A DNA stretch of 64,000 nucleotides from Cytobacillus luteolus (GCF_017873715.1 NZ_JAGGKM010000002.1:496001-560000); one strand, 5' to 3'. Positions 46,174-54,246 are shown, numbered from the stretch's first letter. Translations and numbers: made by a program. Notes: generated by a model not told the origin, from the letters alone.

Positions 46174-47784
46174 CTACTTCATCCTTTTTAATAAATGGCG
46201 TATTCTTGTTTCCAATTCTAGTAACTTGAATGGTTTTGTAATATAATCATCCGCACCTAACTGAAGAGCTCTAGCAATGTCCCGTTCACTTTTTCTAGAT
46301 GTTAGCATTATTACTGTATAACGATCTGAATTCTTAGAACGTAATTGCTGGAGTACCTCTATGCCATCCATTCTTGGCATAATACCATCAAGAATAATTA
46401 AATAACGGTGTTCTGTATGAGACCACTCATTATTTATAAAAGCAGAACCATCTTTAAACGATTCGATTTCTAGATGATGTTGACCTTCTTTACCCAATGT
46501 TTCCAACAAATCAACGAGCATCGTTCTAATAATTGGATCATCATCAACAACAGCAACCTTAACAATTTTTTGATGCATGCCGTTTAGTACTTGATCTGCA
46601 ACTTTCAACTGATTTCTTCCAGATTCCTTTGCGTCATATAAGGCATTGTCTGCTAGTAACAACCACTCCTCTAATGACTGTGTAGGATTATTCACTTCAA
46701 CTACTCCAGCCGAAAATGTACACGATAACTCACCCTTTTCGGTATTGAGTTTCGTATCTCTACATTTTAAAATTAGGCGCTCAATTACCTTTTTTGATTC
46801 ATCAACAGATAGCTCGGGTAATATCAGAATAAATTCTTCTCCACCGAAACGAATCACAATATCTCCTGGTCTACTATGATTTGTTAAGAAAGTAGCAAAC
46901 TGTTTTAAAACCTGATCCCCAACTAAATGACCATATGTATCATTTACCCTTTTAAAATGATCAATATCAATCATAACAATAGAAAAAGTCTCTTTATTAC
47001 GTATTAGTTCAGATCTTAATTGGTCATAGGCCTGATTAAGATATTTTCGATTGTATACCCTTGTTAATTCATCAACTAACAAAAGGTTATCAATTAAATT
47101 TTTCCGTTCTATATGACGTTTTATTCTTACAGTTAATTCATCAAGTTCAAATGGCTTAGCAATGAAATCATCAGCACCCATTTGATAACTTTGCATACGT
47201 ATACTTTTACTATTGTCAGAGCTAATCATGATTGTAGGAAGGAATTGTTGTTTCACTTTTTCCTTCAAGAATGCCAATATTTCAAAGCCACTCTTTTGCC
47301 CCATATAAACATCGATAATCACACAATCTGGTTGAATATCATAAAAGGCTGCAATTGCCTTAATTGGATTTGCAATCGCATTAACCATCCAACCTTGTTT
47401 TTGAAGCTCTTCTTTTAAATACATTAACATGCTGGTTTCATCATCGATAAGTAAAATAACAGGCTCATTACCTGTCATAGTCATTAACGGTGCTTCTGAT
47501 AATACTTTATCTTCTAGATCGTTGTCATATATAAGGGTTAATAGTTCAAATAAGAATACCTTTAAGTCTTTTATACCCCATAGCTTACTTTCATCTTCTG
47601 TTAAAGAGTTCATTAAATTCCTTGCTGTGTCACCGATTGCATGTAAGCCAATACTCGAAGCAGTACCTGCAACCGAATGGAGAAATCGGTATATGTCTTC
47701 ATGGGGCACCGATTCATTTCCCTCAAACCAATCTCCTAATTGTTTGTTCATATTGTCCATTAGCTTCTTTTTATATTTATCCAT
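46174..47784 (-). CDS. Hpt-REC-GGDEF-REC diguanylate cyclase
   Basis: A cytoplasmic regulator of 536 residues, first gene of the six-gene operon. Order: histidine phosphotransfer-like domain (about 1-95) with His36 in FLHSVAGTASSIG, receiver 1 (about 108-230, Asp158), GGDEF domain (about 235-400) with GGEEF at 314-318 preceded by RPGD exactly five residues before, an intact inhibitory site, and receiver 2 (about 408-536, Asp466). It should make c-di-GMP under phosphorylation control. The open frame extends to 47907, but a possible promoter lies in that extension and ATG 47784 begins the domain; the ribosome-binding site there is weak, so the start is uncertain. Confidence 0.85.
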   Translation of the reverse strand: MDKYKKKLMDNMNKQLGDWFEGNESVPHEDIYRFLHSVAGTASSIGLHAIGDTARNLMNSLTEDESKLWGIKDLKVFLFELLTLIYDNDLEDKVLSEAPLMTMTGNEPVILLIDDETSMLMYLKEELQKQGWMVNAIANPIKAIAAFYDIQPDCVIIDVYMGQKSGFEILAFLKEKVKQQFLPTIMISSDNSKSIRMQSYQMGADDFIAKPFELDELTVRIKRHIERKNLIDNLLLVDELTRVYNRKYLNQAYDQLRSELIRNKETFSIVMIDIDHFKRVNDTYGHLVGDQVLKQFATFLTNHSRPGDIVIRFGGEEFILILPELSVDESKKVIERLILKCRDTKLNTEKGELSCTFSAGVVEVNNPTQSLEEWLLLADNALYDAKESGRNQLKVADQVLNGMHQKIVKVAVVDDDPIIRTMLVDLLETLGKEGQHHLEIESFKDGSAFINNEWSHTEHRYLIILDGIMPRMDGIEVLQQLRSKNSDRYTVIMLTSRKSERDIARALQLGADDYITKPFKLLELETRIRHLLKRMK

Positions 47785-47893
47785 AACAACCCAACTTTCA
47801 AAAAAAACTCCTACTAATACCATACTACAATATCCGACAATCGATTTATAGTTATCTATCTCCTCATTTATAAAATCATTCCCTAAAAATTGC

Positions 47894-47919
47894 AAAAAAA
47901 GAGACATCAGTCTCTTTTC
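47894..47919 (-). terminator. Terminator of cheV
   Basis: AAAAGAGAC pairs with GTCTCTTTT across a 4-base loop, T-run on the minus strand. It separates cheV from the operon downstream. Confidence 0.87.
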
Positions 47920-47923
47920 TCAT

Positions 47924-48829
47924 CTACAAAATATGCTCATCAATTAGGTTAACTAACTCTCCTATTTCAGGTTTGCTAACTTGTCCATTAGCACCTACCA
48001 TTTGTCCTTTATGTCGAAGGTCATCAGTTATAAGTGAAGAGAAGATTATGACTGGCAACTTGGTTAAACGAGAGTCAGCTTTTATTCTCTTTGTTAAATG
48101 GTGACCGTCCATTTGTGGCATTTCAATATCTGTTACTACCAATTGCACATGTTCTTCAATGCGCTTATTCTCATCTACTAAGCTTTCTAAATAAGAAAAA
48201 GCATCTTTTCCGTTTTCAAAAAACTCAAGATTATGGTATCCAGCTTCATTCAAAGTATCATGTAATAGCTTTCTTAATAACGGTGAATCCTCAGCTACTA
48301 CTACCTTTTTATTAGATCGTTCTCTCTGACCTAGCTTTCTAATTTGATTTACATTTATCCCTGATTCAGGATTGATATCTACTACTATTTTTTCAAAGTC
48401 AAGCAATAAAAGTACTTCTCCATTTAGCTTTATTACTCCAGTTACATGACTCTGTAGCCCCTGATACACAGTGGATGGTTTGTCAATTTTATCCCAAGAG
48501 ATGCGATGGATTTGTGTTACTTGATGCACATGAAACACAATTTTTTGTTTATTGAATTCAGTAACAATAAATTTATCTAATGATGGATCTGCTGATTGCT
48601 CAAATCCTAGAGCCGTGGCAACATTCACTACCGGCAAAACCTCTCCACGAAGTTCAATGATTCCTTCTACATTCTTGTGAGAATGAGGTATTTTTGTAAT
48701 AGCAACTGGATTCATTATCTCTTTTACTTTAATAACATTGATACCAAATTTATTTGCACCAATACTAAATTCAACGATTTCTAGTTCATTTGTTCCACTT
48801 TCAAGTAAAATGCCTCTTTTATCATCCAT
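47924..48829 (-). CDS. cheV: Chemotaxis coupling protein CheV
   Basis: A cytoplasmic adaptor of 301 residues with an N-terminal CheW domain (about 10-160) and a C-terminal receiver (about 175-300). It couples chemoreceptors to CheA and contributes to adaptation when phosphorylated. Visible marks: GIIELRGEVLPVVN (CheW core, about 56-69), phospho-acceptor Asp in VVTDIEMPQMDG (about 238) and Lys near VSKPE. Length equals B. subtilis CheV (303). In that species it lies between patA and ykyB, consistent with this window apart from the inserted operon. A Spo0A-like box lies about 90 bases upstream. Confidence 0.92.
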   Translation of the reverse strand: MDDKRGILLESGTNELEIVEFSIGANKFGINVIKVKEIMNPVAITKIPHSHKNVEGIIELRGEVLPVVNVATALGFEQSADPSLDKFIVTEFNKQKIVFHVHQVTQIHRISWDKIDKPSTVYQGLQSHVTGVIKLNGEVLLLLDFEKIVVDINPESGINVNQIRKLGQRERSNKKVVVAEDSPLLRKLLHDTLNEAGYHNLEFFENGKDAFSYLESLVDENKRIEEHVQLVVTDIEMPQMDGHHLTKRIKADSRLTKLPVIIFSSLITDDLRHKGQMVGANGQVSKPEIGELVNLIDEHIL

Positions 48830-48918
48830 ACGCTTCTTCCTTCCTCATAGCTAGTCTCTATTATTATATTCTTTCACGAACAATCTTTAAAGATAGATTG
48901 TGTAAATCTATAAAAATA

Positions 48919-48925
48919 TTCGACA
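48919..48925 (-). promoter_or_regulatory. Candidate Spo0A box upstream of cheV
   Basis: TGTCGAA on the minus strand, within TTTGTCGAAT, is a perfect core match to the Spo0A box, about 90 bases before the cheV start. A TATAAT lies nearer the gene at about 48855-48860. A single seven-base match can arise by chance. Confidence 0.35.
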
Positions 48926-48942
48926 AATACAGACAAATGAAT

Positions 48943-48973
48943 TACCCCAGCACATTGATAAAAGGCTGGGGTA
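48943..48973 (-). terminator. Hairpin downstream of the DUF1906 gene
   Basis: TACCCCAGC pairs with GCTGGGGTA across 13 bases. The following T-tract is poor, so it is a weak or RNA-stabilising element. Confidence 0.6.
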
Positions 48974-48978
48974 GTTTA

Positions 48979-49635
48979 TTAATATAAATATTGTAACACC
49001 CTACTATCCGCTAGATTTGTGTCAATTGGGCATTCAGTTGCATCCCTTCCATATTGCCATAACCATGCGTTTCCTTGGCAATTAGGCTTAGCTGGTTTAA
49101 AGGCTGGTGCATTTCTATCCTTTGTTGGACCTGGCTCTGGCTCAGCACTCCACAAGATCGTTTGGACAGCCACTTGATTATTTCCTGCAACTGCTTTGCA
49201 ATATTCAACAGCAAACGGGCCTTCAGTTGGATCATGGTAAATTCCTGGGCGATATCCTGTAGGATATAACGCTTCAACCCAGCCTCTAATCCAAGCCTCA
49301 TCTACCTCAAAAAAACGCTCCACATTAGCGAATATTGCAACATTATTTGGTATTCCTAGTCTCCTCGAATGAAACACCGCATTCCTAGCGGCAACTTGAC
49401 CCTTAGAATAGCCTAGGGCCTCGGAAAATACATTATAGATGGGTAGAAGCTTCATTCCTTTACTCTGAATAAAGGCTATTTCACGTTTTGTTAGCCCTTC
49501 TGAGACATTTGGTACCTCTGTTAAATACCTTCCCCAGTAGCGCGGAGTTCCGAAATTTGATTTCACACAACTATATAGTTCATCATTGACAGTAGCTGCT
49601 GAATCTACCCCCCATATATATCGAGGCATACTCAT
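48979..49635 (-). CDS. DUF1906 (glycoside-hydrolase-like) protein
   Basis: A protein of 218 residues matching the DUF1906 / Rv2525c-like group with a GH25-like TIM barrel. Marks are YIWGVDSAA at the start (about 5-13), RYWGRYLTE (about 31-39) and the late acidic QYGRDATECPIDTN. No signal peptide or anchor is visible, so it is cytoplasmic, forespore-deposited or exported by another route. Enzymatic activity is not established for this group; a role in peptidoglycan or other glycan handling is guessed from the fold. Start choice among three nearby ATG/GTG codons is uncertain. Monocistronic. Confidence 0.75.
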   Translation of the reverse strand: MSMPRYIWGVDSAATVNDELYSCVKSNFGTPRYWGRYLTEVPNVSEGLTKREIAFIQSKGMKLLPIYNVFSEALGYSKGQVAARNAVFHSRRLGIPNNVAIFANVERFFEVDEAWIRGWVEALYPTGYRPGIYHDPTEGPFAVEYCKAVAGNNQVAVQTILWSAEPEPGPTKDRNAPAFKPAKPNCQGNAWLWQYGRDATECPIDTNLADSRVLQYLY

Positions 49636-49814
49636 CACATCCCTTCATCATACACCTGTATTATGTATATGAAGGTACACCTTGTCTAAATCTTATTTTT
49701 ATTTTGGCTTAACTCTTGTTCTTCTTTCATCACATACCACCAACAAAGGAATAAATAAGTATTTTCATCTCATACTAAGAGAAACAAAAATCGAACTATA
49801 AAGGGGATGAACTT

Positions 49815-50216
49815 ATGAAGAAGTGGTTGTCTATTATATTCCTTGCATTGTTAACTACAGCCTGCACCGCAAATAATTCAGATACTGCATCACCAAGCCC
49901 AGGGAACAACAATGATGAAGGACTAACACATACTTTTGATGATGGTGTTCAAACCGATGAAGAAATACTAATTGAAGCCCGTGATCATATCAACATGAAT
50001 AGGACAGCGAACGATTATTTGTCGAGAGCTGAAGCCGAAGAATTACTGCGTGAACACCTTAATATAGATGATAATGGCAATATTGCAGTATTTTTTGTAC
50101 GTGAAGAAAATGATAACTATATCATTCAAGTAAATCATTTAGAAAGAAATAGCAGTGAAACCTTTATTGTGGATCCTACTACAAGAAAAATAACAAAACA
50201 AAGAGTTCAAAAGTAA
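49815..50216 (+). CDS. Hypothetical lipoprotein, 133 residues
   Basis: Family not recognised. A lipoprotein signal with lipobox TTAC (Cys18) is followed by an Asn/Ser/Pro/Asp-rich linker (about 20-45) and a small C-terminal domain (about 60-133) with the pattern EAEELLREHLNI and IIQVNHLER, which recalls PepSY-like or YqzG-like lipoproteins but is not conclusive. AAGGGGATG precedes the ATG. It is a single-gene unit, convergent with a kinB-like gene. Confidence 0.72.
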   Translation: MKKWLSIIFLALLTTACTANNSDTASPSPGNNNDEGLTHTFDDGVQTDEEILIEARDHINMNRTANDYLSRAEAEELLREHLNIDDNGNIAVFFVREENDNYIIQVNHLERNSSETFIVDPTTRKITKQRVQK

Positions 50217-50246
50217 AACAGGTCTTCTAAACAAGACCTGTTTTAC
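50213..50246. terminator. Bidirectional terminator between lipoprotein and kinB-like gene
   Basis: GTAAAACAGGTCTT and its inverse AAGACCTGTTTTAC form a 14-bp perfect stem with a 6-base loop. Confidence 0.9.
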
Positions 50247-50277
50247 TTTCCAATACTATACTTTACTAATGTAGATA

Positions 50278-51531
50278 CTATTTCATTTCAATTGTTGGAA
50301 GGATGATTAAAACCTTCGTTCCCTTGTTCAGTTTACTTTCATACTCAACTTTCCCATTCATATCTCGAATAAGACGGTTAGTAATCATGCTTCCCAGACC
50401 TGTACCTTTTGATTTTGTTGTAAAATAAGGTAACCCGATTGTTTCTAGCTGTGTTTGATTCATACCTTTGCCATTATCCTCAATCTCTATGGCTACCGTA
50501 TTTTTATCATCACCAGGACGTTTCGTAACTTTTACATAACCACCATGTTCAATCGCTTCAATTCCATTTTTAATGACATTTAGTAAGGCTTGTTTTAAAT
50601 GGTGTTCATCAGCATAAACATAATGATTCCCACTTCCTTGGTAAAGTATGGTCACATTATCATACATACCAAGCGGGCGCAGTAGTTCAATTGAGTCCTT
50701 AATTACCGTATCAATTTCAACCTTTGAAAAATCAGTTTCTGAAGGCTTAGTAAGCTTTAAATAATTTGTAATAATCTTATTCGTTCGATCTAATTCTTCA
50801 AGAATAAGTGGTGCAAACTGCTTAAGTTTTTCATCATTAGTATCTTTATGAAGAAATTGAATAAAACCTCTAACTGTCGTGATAGGGTTTCTAATTTCAT
50901 GAGCTATAGATGCAGCCATTTGACTGATCATTGAAAGCTTGTCCAAATAGACTGTTTCTTTAAATTGCTGATTAGCAATAATGAGCTTTTCTATGATATA
51001 AATTAGTGCAAAATAGGTAGCAAGAAAGGCTGTAAAATACGCTAAGTAAAAGGAAACATTTAAAAAATCAACTTTATAATAAAGAATTATTACATAGAAC
51101 AAACAGTAAATAGCAACAACAACTGCCGACGCAGCCATTTTCTTTATAGACTTATGATAAAACCCTCTTAAAAGTATTGCTACTATAAAAGGAAGTACAG
51201 ATACAATGATACCAATTAATGCATAATCGCCACCAATTACACTTCTAACAATCACTACAAGCACTAAGCAAACGAAACCCGATAGGTAACCACCATACAA
51301 AGTACTAATCATGATTGGTATCATTCTAAAATCAAAATTCGTGTCCCCTAGGCTTTCAATAGGATAAAACATGCATAATATTCCAGCAAATGCACTTATT
51401 AATCCATAGATCAATTGTTGTTTATATGTAATAGGAGTTTTATTATTAAAAGGGAAAAATAAATTCGCATTAAAGGTCAGAGAGAAGATAATTGTAATAT
51501 TTACAATTAGGGGTTTTATAATAGATAGCAT
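50278..51531 (-). CDS. KinB-like sporulation sensor histidine kinase
   Basis: A membrane histidine kinase of 417 residues. Six hydrophobic segments in the first 190 residues (5TM-5TMR_LYT-type input domain as in KinB) are followed directly by HisKA (about 205-270) with SIAHEIRNPITTVRGF, His near 213, and HATPase (about 310-415) with DNGKGM and GTGLG. In Bacillus such kinases feed phosphate to Spo0F. GGAGGG precedes the ATG. Monocistronic. KinB itself sits elsewhere in B. subtilis, so this may be a paralogue; the input signal is unknown. Confidence 0.85.
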   Translation of the reverse strand: MLSIIKPLIVNITIIFSLTFNANLFFPFNNKTPITYKQQLIYGLISAFAGILCMFYPIESLGDTNFDFRMIPIMISTLYGGYLSGFVCLVLVVIVRSVIGGDYALIGIIVSVLPFIVAILLRGFYHKSIKKMAASAVVVAIYCLFYVIILYYKVDFLNVSFYLAYFTAFLATYFALIYIIEKLIIANQQFKETVYLDKLSMISQMAASIAHEIRNPITTVRGFIQFLHKDTNDEKLKQFAPLILEELDRTNKIITNYLKLTKPSETDFSKVEIDTVIKDSIELLRPLGMYDNVTILYQGSGNHYVYADEHHLKQALLNVIKNGIEAIEHGGYVKVTKRPGDDKNTVAIEIEDNGKGMNQTQLETIGLPYFTTKSKGTGLGSMITNRLIRDMNGKVEYESKLNKGTKVLIILPTIEMK

Positions 51532-51623
51532 TCTTTACCCTCCGGGCTATTAGAAACTTTTAATTCTCATTCAAGTTATTTTAGCATAGAACTTCCAATT
51601 AACCCAACTTCAAAATATGAACA

Positions 51624-51742
51624 AAAGCGCAAGTGCCTTGATCAGCCCCGACTAGCAAATGTTCTGTGACATAAAAAGTCTGCACTTTGACTTTTTATGG
51701 TGCAGGTTATTTGACCTCGAGGGGCTAGGCGCTGGAGCTGGC
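51624..51742. repeat. Structured dispersed repeat, family 2
   Basis: A GC-richer element of about 119 bases between the kinB-like gene and the propeller gene. AGCGC..CCT..AGCCCC (51626-51649) and GGGGCTAGGCGCT (51721-51733) are inverted, and a core hairpin CATAAAAAGTC / GACTTTTTATG (51670-51680 with 51689-51699) lies inside. From memory the same CAAGTGCC...GAGGGGCTAGGCGCTGGAGCTG pattern recurs in many Bacillaceae genomes. No coding frame. Confidence 0.75.
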
Positions 51743-51803
51743 CGCAGTATACCTTAAGGCTAAGTTTATCCACAAGGTTAATTTTTAAAATTTCCTAGAC
51801 AAC

Positions 51804-51831
51804 AAAAAAGGGAAACCCACAAAGGCCTCCC
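51804..51831 (-). terminator. Terminator of the propeller protein gene
   Basis: On the minus strand GGGAGGCC pairs with GGGTTTCCC (two G-U) and is followed by six T. Confidence 0.78.
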
Positions 51832-51840
51832 TAAACAGAC

Positions 51841-53100
51841 TTATTCTTTCCATTTGTGGAGAAGTTGATCTTTTGGTCCTTTTGCAAAGAGGTCTATCCT
51901 TCCTTTTCCCCATGAAACTGCCGCTGGTTCGGACGTAACACTATCTCCAATTCTCTCCCATTCACTCCATTTATTTTTATCCCAATTGATAGTATAAATA
52001 TGTTCATCCGTTCCCTTAACAAACACGTCTAAGCGGTTTGCACCCCATGAAGCAACACTTGGACTTGAGGTCAAGGTACCACCTAAACTATCCCAGCCGG
52101 ACCATTGCCTTCCATCCCAATACTTATGATACAATTCTCGATCTTGCCCTCTTGCAAATACGTCCACCCGGTTTTCTCCCCATGAAATGGCAGCTGGAGC
52201 TGAGGTTAATTCCCCACCTAAATCAATCCAGTCACCCCATCTTGTTCCATCCCAAACCTTCTGATATAACCTTTTATTTGATCCACGCACAAATACATCT
52301 AATCGATTCTCACCTCTGGAAGATACTGCTGGCGATGAGGTTAGTGTCCCGCCTAGGTCTTCCCATCCACTCCAAATAGATCCGTTCCAATATTTATGGA
52401 TTAGCTGTTGATTTGTACCTCTTGCAAATACATCTATTCGATTATTTCCCCATGAAACAGCTGCTGGTGCAGAGGTTAAAGTGCCTCCTAGACCTTCCCA
52501 GTCATTCCACTTAGTACCGTCCCACCACTTATGATATAGCTGTCTATTTCTCCCCCTAACAAATACATCAATGCGATTCCTTGCCCATGATGAAGCGGTT
52601 GGTCCTGATGTTAATACCCCACCTAAATCCTCCCATTCACTCCAGTCCTTTTCAGGCTGGTAGTCTAGATTTGAGAGTACTAACCGAATAAGATCCTTTA
52701 TTGCTTTCTCAAATTCTCTTACTGGAAGATTATAAGTTTGTAACACGTTAAACAGCCAGCTTAGCTGGTTTCTTAACGCATTATATGCTTGATTAACTCG
52801 TTGATTAATGGAACCTGTATACTGGTCTTGTGTGACAATAAGAAATTGAACTACCTGTCTGAAAAGAAAACGTAAAAACCTTCGATCAATATTATACTCT
52901 TGAAATCTTTTGAATAATGGCTCTACTTCACTTTTAATGGCATTCCAAACCCTGCTAAACGCGTCTTGTTGTTGTCTTATATATTCTTGAGAATAGGCTG
53001 AATTATTTGATTGAATGGGTGGTTGCTGATAATAATATGAATAAGGGCCATAAGGGTATTGTTGAGGATATGGTTGATAATGATTTGGGTACTGATACAT
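51841..53100 (-). CDS. Tyr/Pro-rich protein with six-repeat lectin-like beta-propeller
   Basis: A protein of 419 residues in three parts: a Tyr/Pro/Gln-rich low-complexity N-terminus (about 1-40), a helical region (about 40-148), and six tandem repeats of about 44 residues (153-419). Each repeat follows the pattern W..W..LGG.LTS.P....WG.NR.DVF.RG....L.HK.W, the DUF346 repeat found in PLL-type fucose-binding propeller lectins. No signal peptide is present; the N-terminus recalls spore coat proteins, so a spore-surface location is possible but unproven. GGGAGG lies eight bases before ATG 53100, excluding 11 upstream codons. Monocistronic. Confidence 0.82.
   Translation of the reverse strand: MYQYPNHYQPYPQQYPYGPYSYYYQQPPIQSNNSAYSQEYIRQQQDAFSRVWNAIKSEVEPLFKRFQEYNIDRRFLRFLFRQVVQFLIVTQDQYTGSINQRVNQAYNALRNQLSWLFNVLQTYNLPVREFEKAIKDLIRLVLSNLDYQPEKDWSEWEDLGGVLTSGPTASSWARNRIDVFVRGRNRQLYHKWWDGTKWNDWEGLGGTLTSAPAAVSWGNNRIDVFARGTNQQLIHKYWNGSIWSGWEDLGGTLTSSPAVSSRGENRLDVFVRGSNKRLYQKVWDGTRWGDWIDLGGELTSAPAAISWGENRVDVFARGQDRELYHKYWDGRQWSGWDSLGGTLTSSPSVASWGANRLDVFVKGTDEHIYTINWDKNKWSEWERIGDSVTSEPAAVSWGKGRIDLFAKGPKDQLLHKWKE
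51844..52644 (-). repeat. Six tandem coding repeats (about 132 bp) in the propeller gene
   Basis: The six protein repeats are visible at DNA level, e.g. the recurrent CCCCATGAA and GCAAATACATC words on the plus strand. Repeats 2 and 4 are closest, repeats 1, 3 and 5 form a second type, suggesting duplication of a two-repeat unit. Confidence 0.75.
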
Positions 53101-53208
53101 GAATGTAACCTCCCTCAGTTTGTTAATTATCATTCTATCTTATGATGACATTAGTCCAGATAATCCATTAATATATAACTTATTAAAAACGAAGAATGGA
53201 GAATTGTT

Positions 53209-53604
53209 ATGAAAAAGGGAATCATTCATCACATTGAGCTTTATGTTTCTAATTTAGAGAATTCAAAAAGGTTCTGGACCTGGCTATTATCAGAATTAGG
53301 GTATGAACCTTTCCAAAAGTGGGACAAGGGCTTTAGTTGGAAGCTAGGAGATACCTATCTTGTTTTTGTACAAGTTGAAGAACGCTATAATGACGTCACA
53401 TATCATCGTTGTCGGGTCGGATTAAATCATTTAGCCTTTCATCTTGACTCGAAAGAAGAAGTAAACGAGATTACAGAAAAATTGATGAGCAAAAACATAC
53501 CGTTATTATATAAAGATCGTCACCCCTTTGCAGGTGGTCCAGATTACTATGCAGTATTTTTTGAAGACCCTGACAGAATAAAGGTCGAATTAGTTGCTCC
53601 GTAG
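53209..53604 (+). CDS. VOC-family (glyoxalase/lyase) protein
   Basis: A single-domain vicinal-oxygen-chelate protein of 131 residues. Potential metal ligands are His6/His7 in IIHHIELYV, His84 in GLNHLAFH and Glu126 in RIKVELVAP. The WTWLLSELGYEP segment (about 23-34) is typical of the large glyoxalase-like group in Bacillus. GGAG precedes the ATG. Separate transcription unit between the propeller and IDEAL genes. Substrate unknown; not closely similar to the other VOC protein of this window. Confidence 0.8.
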   Translation: MKKGIIHHIELYVSNLENSKRFWTWLLSELGYEPFQKWDKGFSWKLGDTYLVFVQVEERYNDVTYHRCRVGLNHLAFHLDSKEEVNEITEKLMSKNIPLLYKDRHPFAGGPDYYAVFFEDPDRIKVELVAP

Positions 53605-53754
53605 GTTTTCCAATGAATGGGAGTGGTTAGGAAATAGCTACTTTTAGTTGGTCAAAAGTTCCATTATCAGATATATCTAAATTTTTAGAAAAATACTTTA
53701 CTTTTTCTTCGTTTCAGTTAATAATAGTAGAAACGATAGGAGGAGTGATTAAAG

Positions 53755-53988
53755 ATGAACCAAAACGGGCAAAAGAACGAATTACTTATCATTACGTCTA
53801 CTAACAGTGAATCCACAATGTATGAAAAGGAAGCAGAATTGGTTATTAATCAGTCACTGTTCTCCTTTAAGCAAACGAAACTAATGGAACAAATTGACCA
53901 TACCCTTGTTAACAGAGATGAAGTTCTTTTTATGGAACTTTCAAAGAAGTATTCGATGCTTTTATCTCAGTACAATTATTTACTATAG
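53755..53988 (+). CDS. IDEAL-domain protein 1
   Basis: A small acidic protein of 77 residues. The C-terminal half has the IDEAL pattern, MEQIDHTLVNRDEVLFMELSKKY (about 45-67, described by its key residues I, D, L, D, F, L), found in Bacillus proteins such as the ComK-associated and phage-protein adaptors; the N-terminus is not recognised. AGGAGG precedes the ATG. It is nine bases before a second IDEAL protein, so both are one operon. IDEAL domains are thought to mediate protein contacts; partner unknown. Confidence 0.72.
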   Translation: MNQNGQKNELLIITSTNSESTMYEKEAELVINQSLFSFKQTKLMEQIDHTLVNRDEVLFMELSKKYSMLLSQYNYLL

Positions 53989-53997
53989 GGGGTTATT

Positions 53998-54246
53998 ATG
54001 AAAACATGTAAAAGACAATTTGTTCTTATTAAAAACAACGATAAAAAATATATAAGTTATAATCTTACAGAAGCTGATCGATTCATGTTCGAACAATATG
54101 CCGGTATGGTTTTAGATGAAATATGTTACCACTTCAATTTACAAAGAGTGCAGAAGTCAATAGATCAGGCTCTTGATAACAATGATAAGCAATTGTTTGC
54201 AGAGTTAAGCCTAAAATATAACCAGCTTTTACAAGAAAATAGGTAA
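53998..54246 (+). CDS. IDEAL-domain protein 2
   Basis: A protein of 82 residues with the same C-terminal IDEAL pattern as its neighbour (QSIDQALDNNDKQLFAEL, about 56-74) and a basic N-terminus with KRQFVLIKNNDKKYISYN. AGGGGG precedes the ATG. Probably arose by duplication together with gene 1, though the N-terminal halves differ. It ends at a strong terminator facing kynB. Confidence 0.72.
   Translation: MKTCKRQFVLIKNNDKKYISYNLTEADRFMFEQYAGMVLDEICYHFNLQRVQKSIDQALDNNDKQLFAELSLKYNQLLQENR

Noticed and set aside
47429-47851. 140-codon plus-strand frame
   Set aside because: Antisense to the cyclase gene with Ser/Asn/Ile-rich shadow composition.
47785-47907. Hydrophobic 41-codon extension of the diguanylate cyclase, which would look like a membrane anchor
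   Set aside because: No good ribosome-binding site for the longer form and a possible promoter inside; kept only as an alternative start.
49011-49301. 96-codon minus-strand frame
   Set aside because: Lies wholly inside the DUF1906 gene in another frame on the same strand and has no family features.
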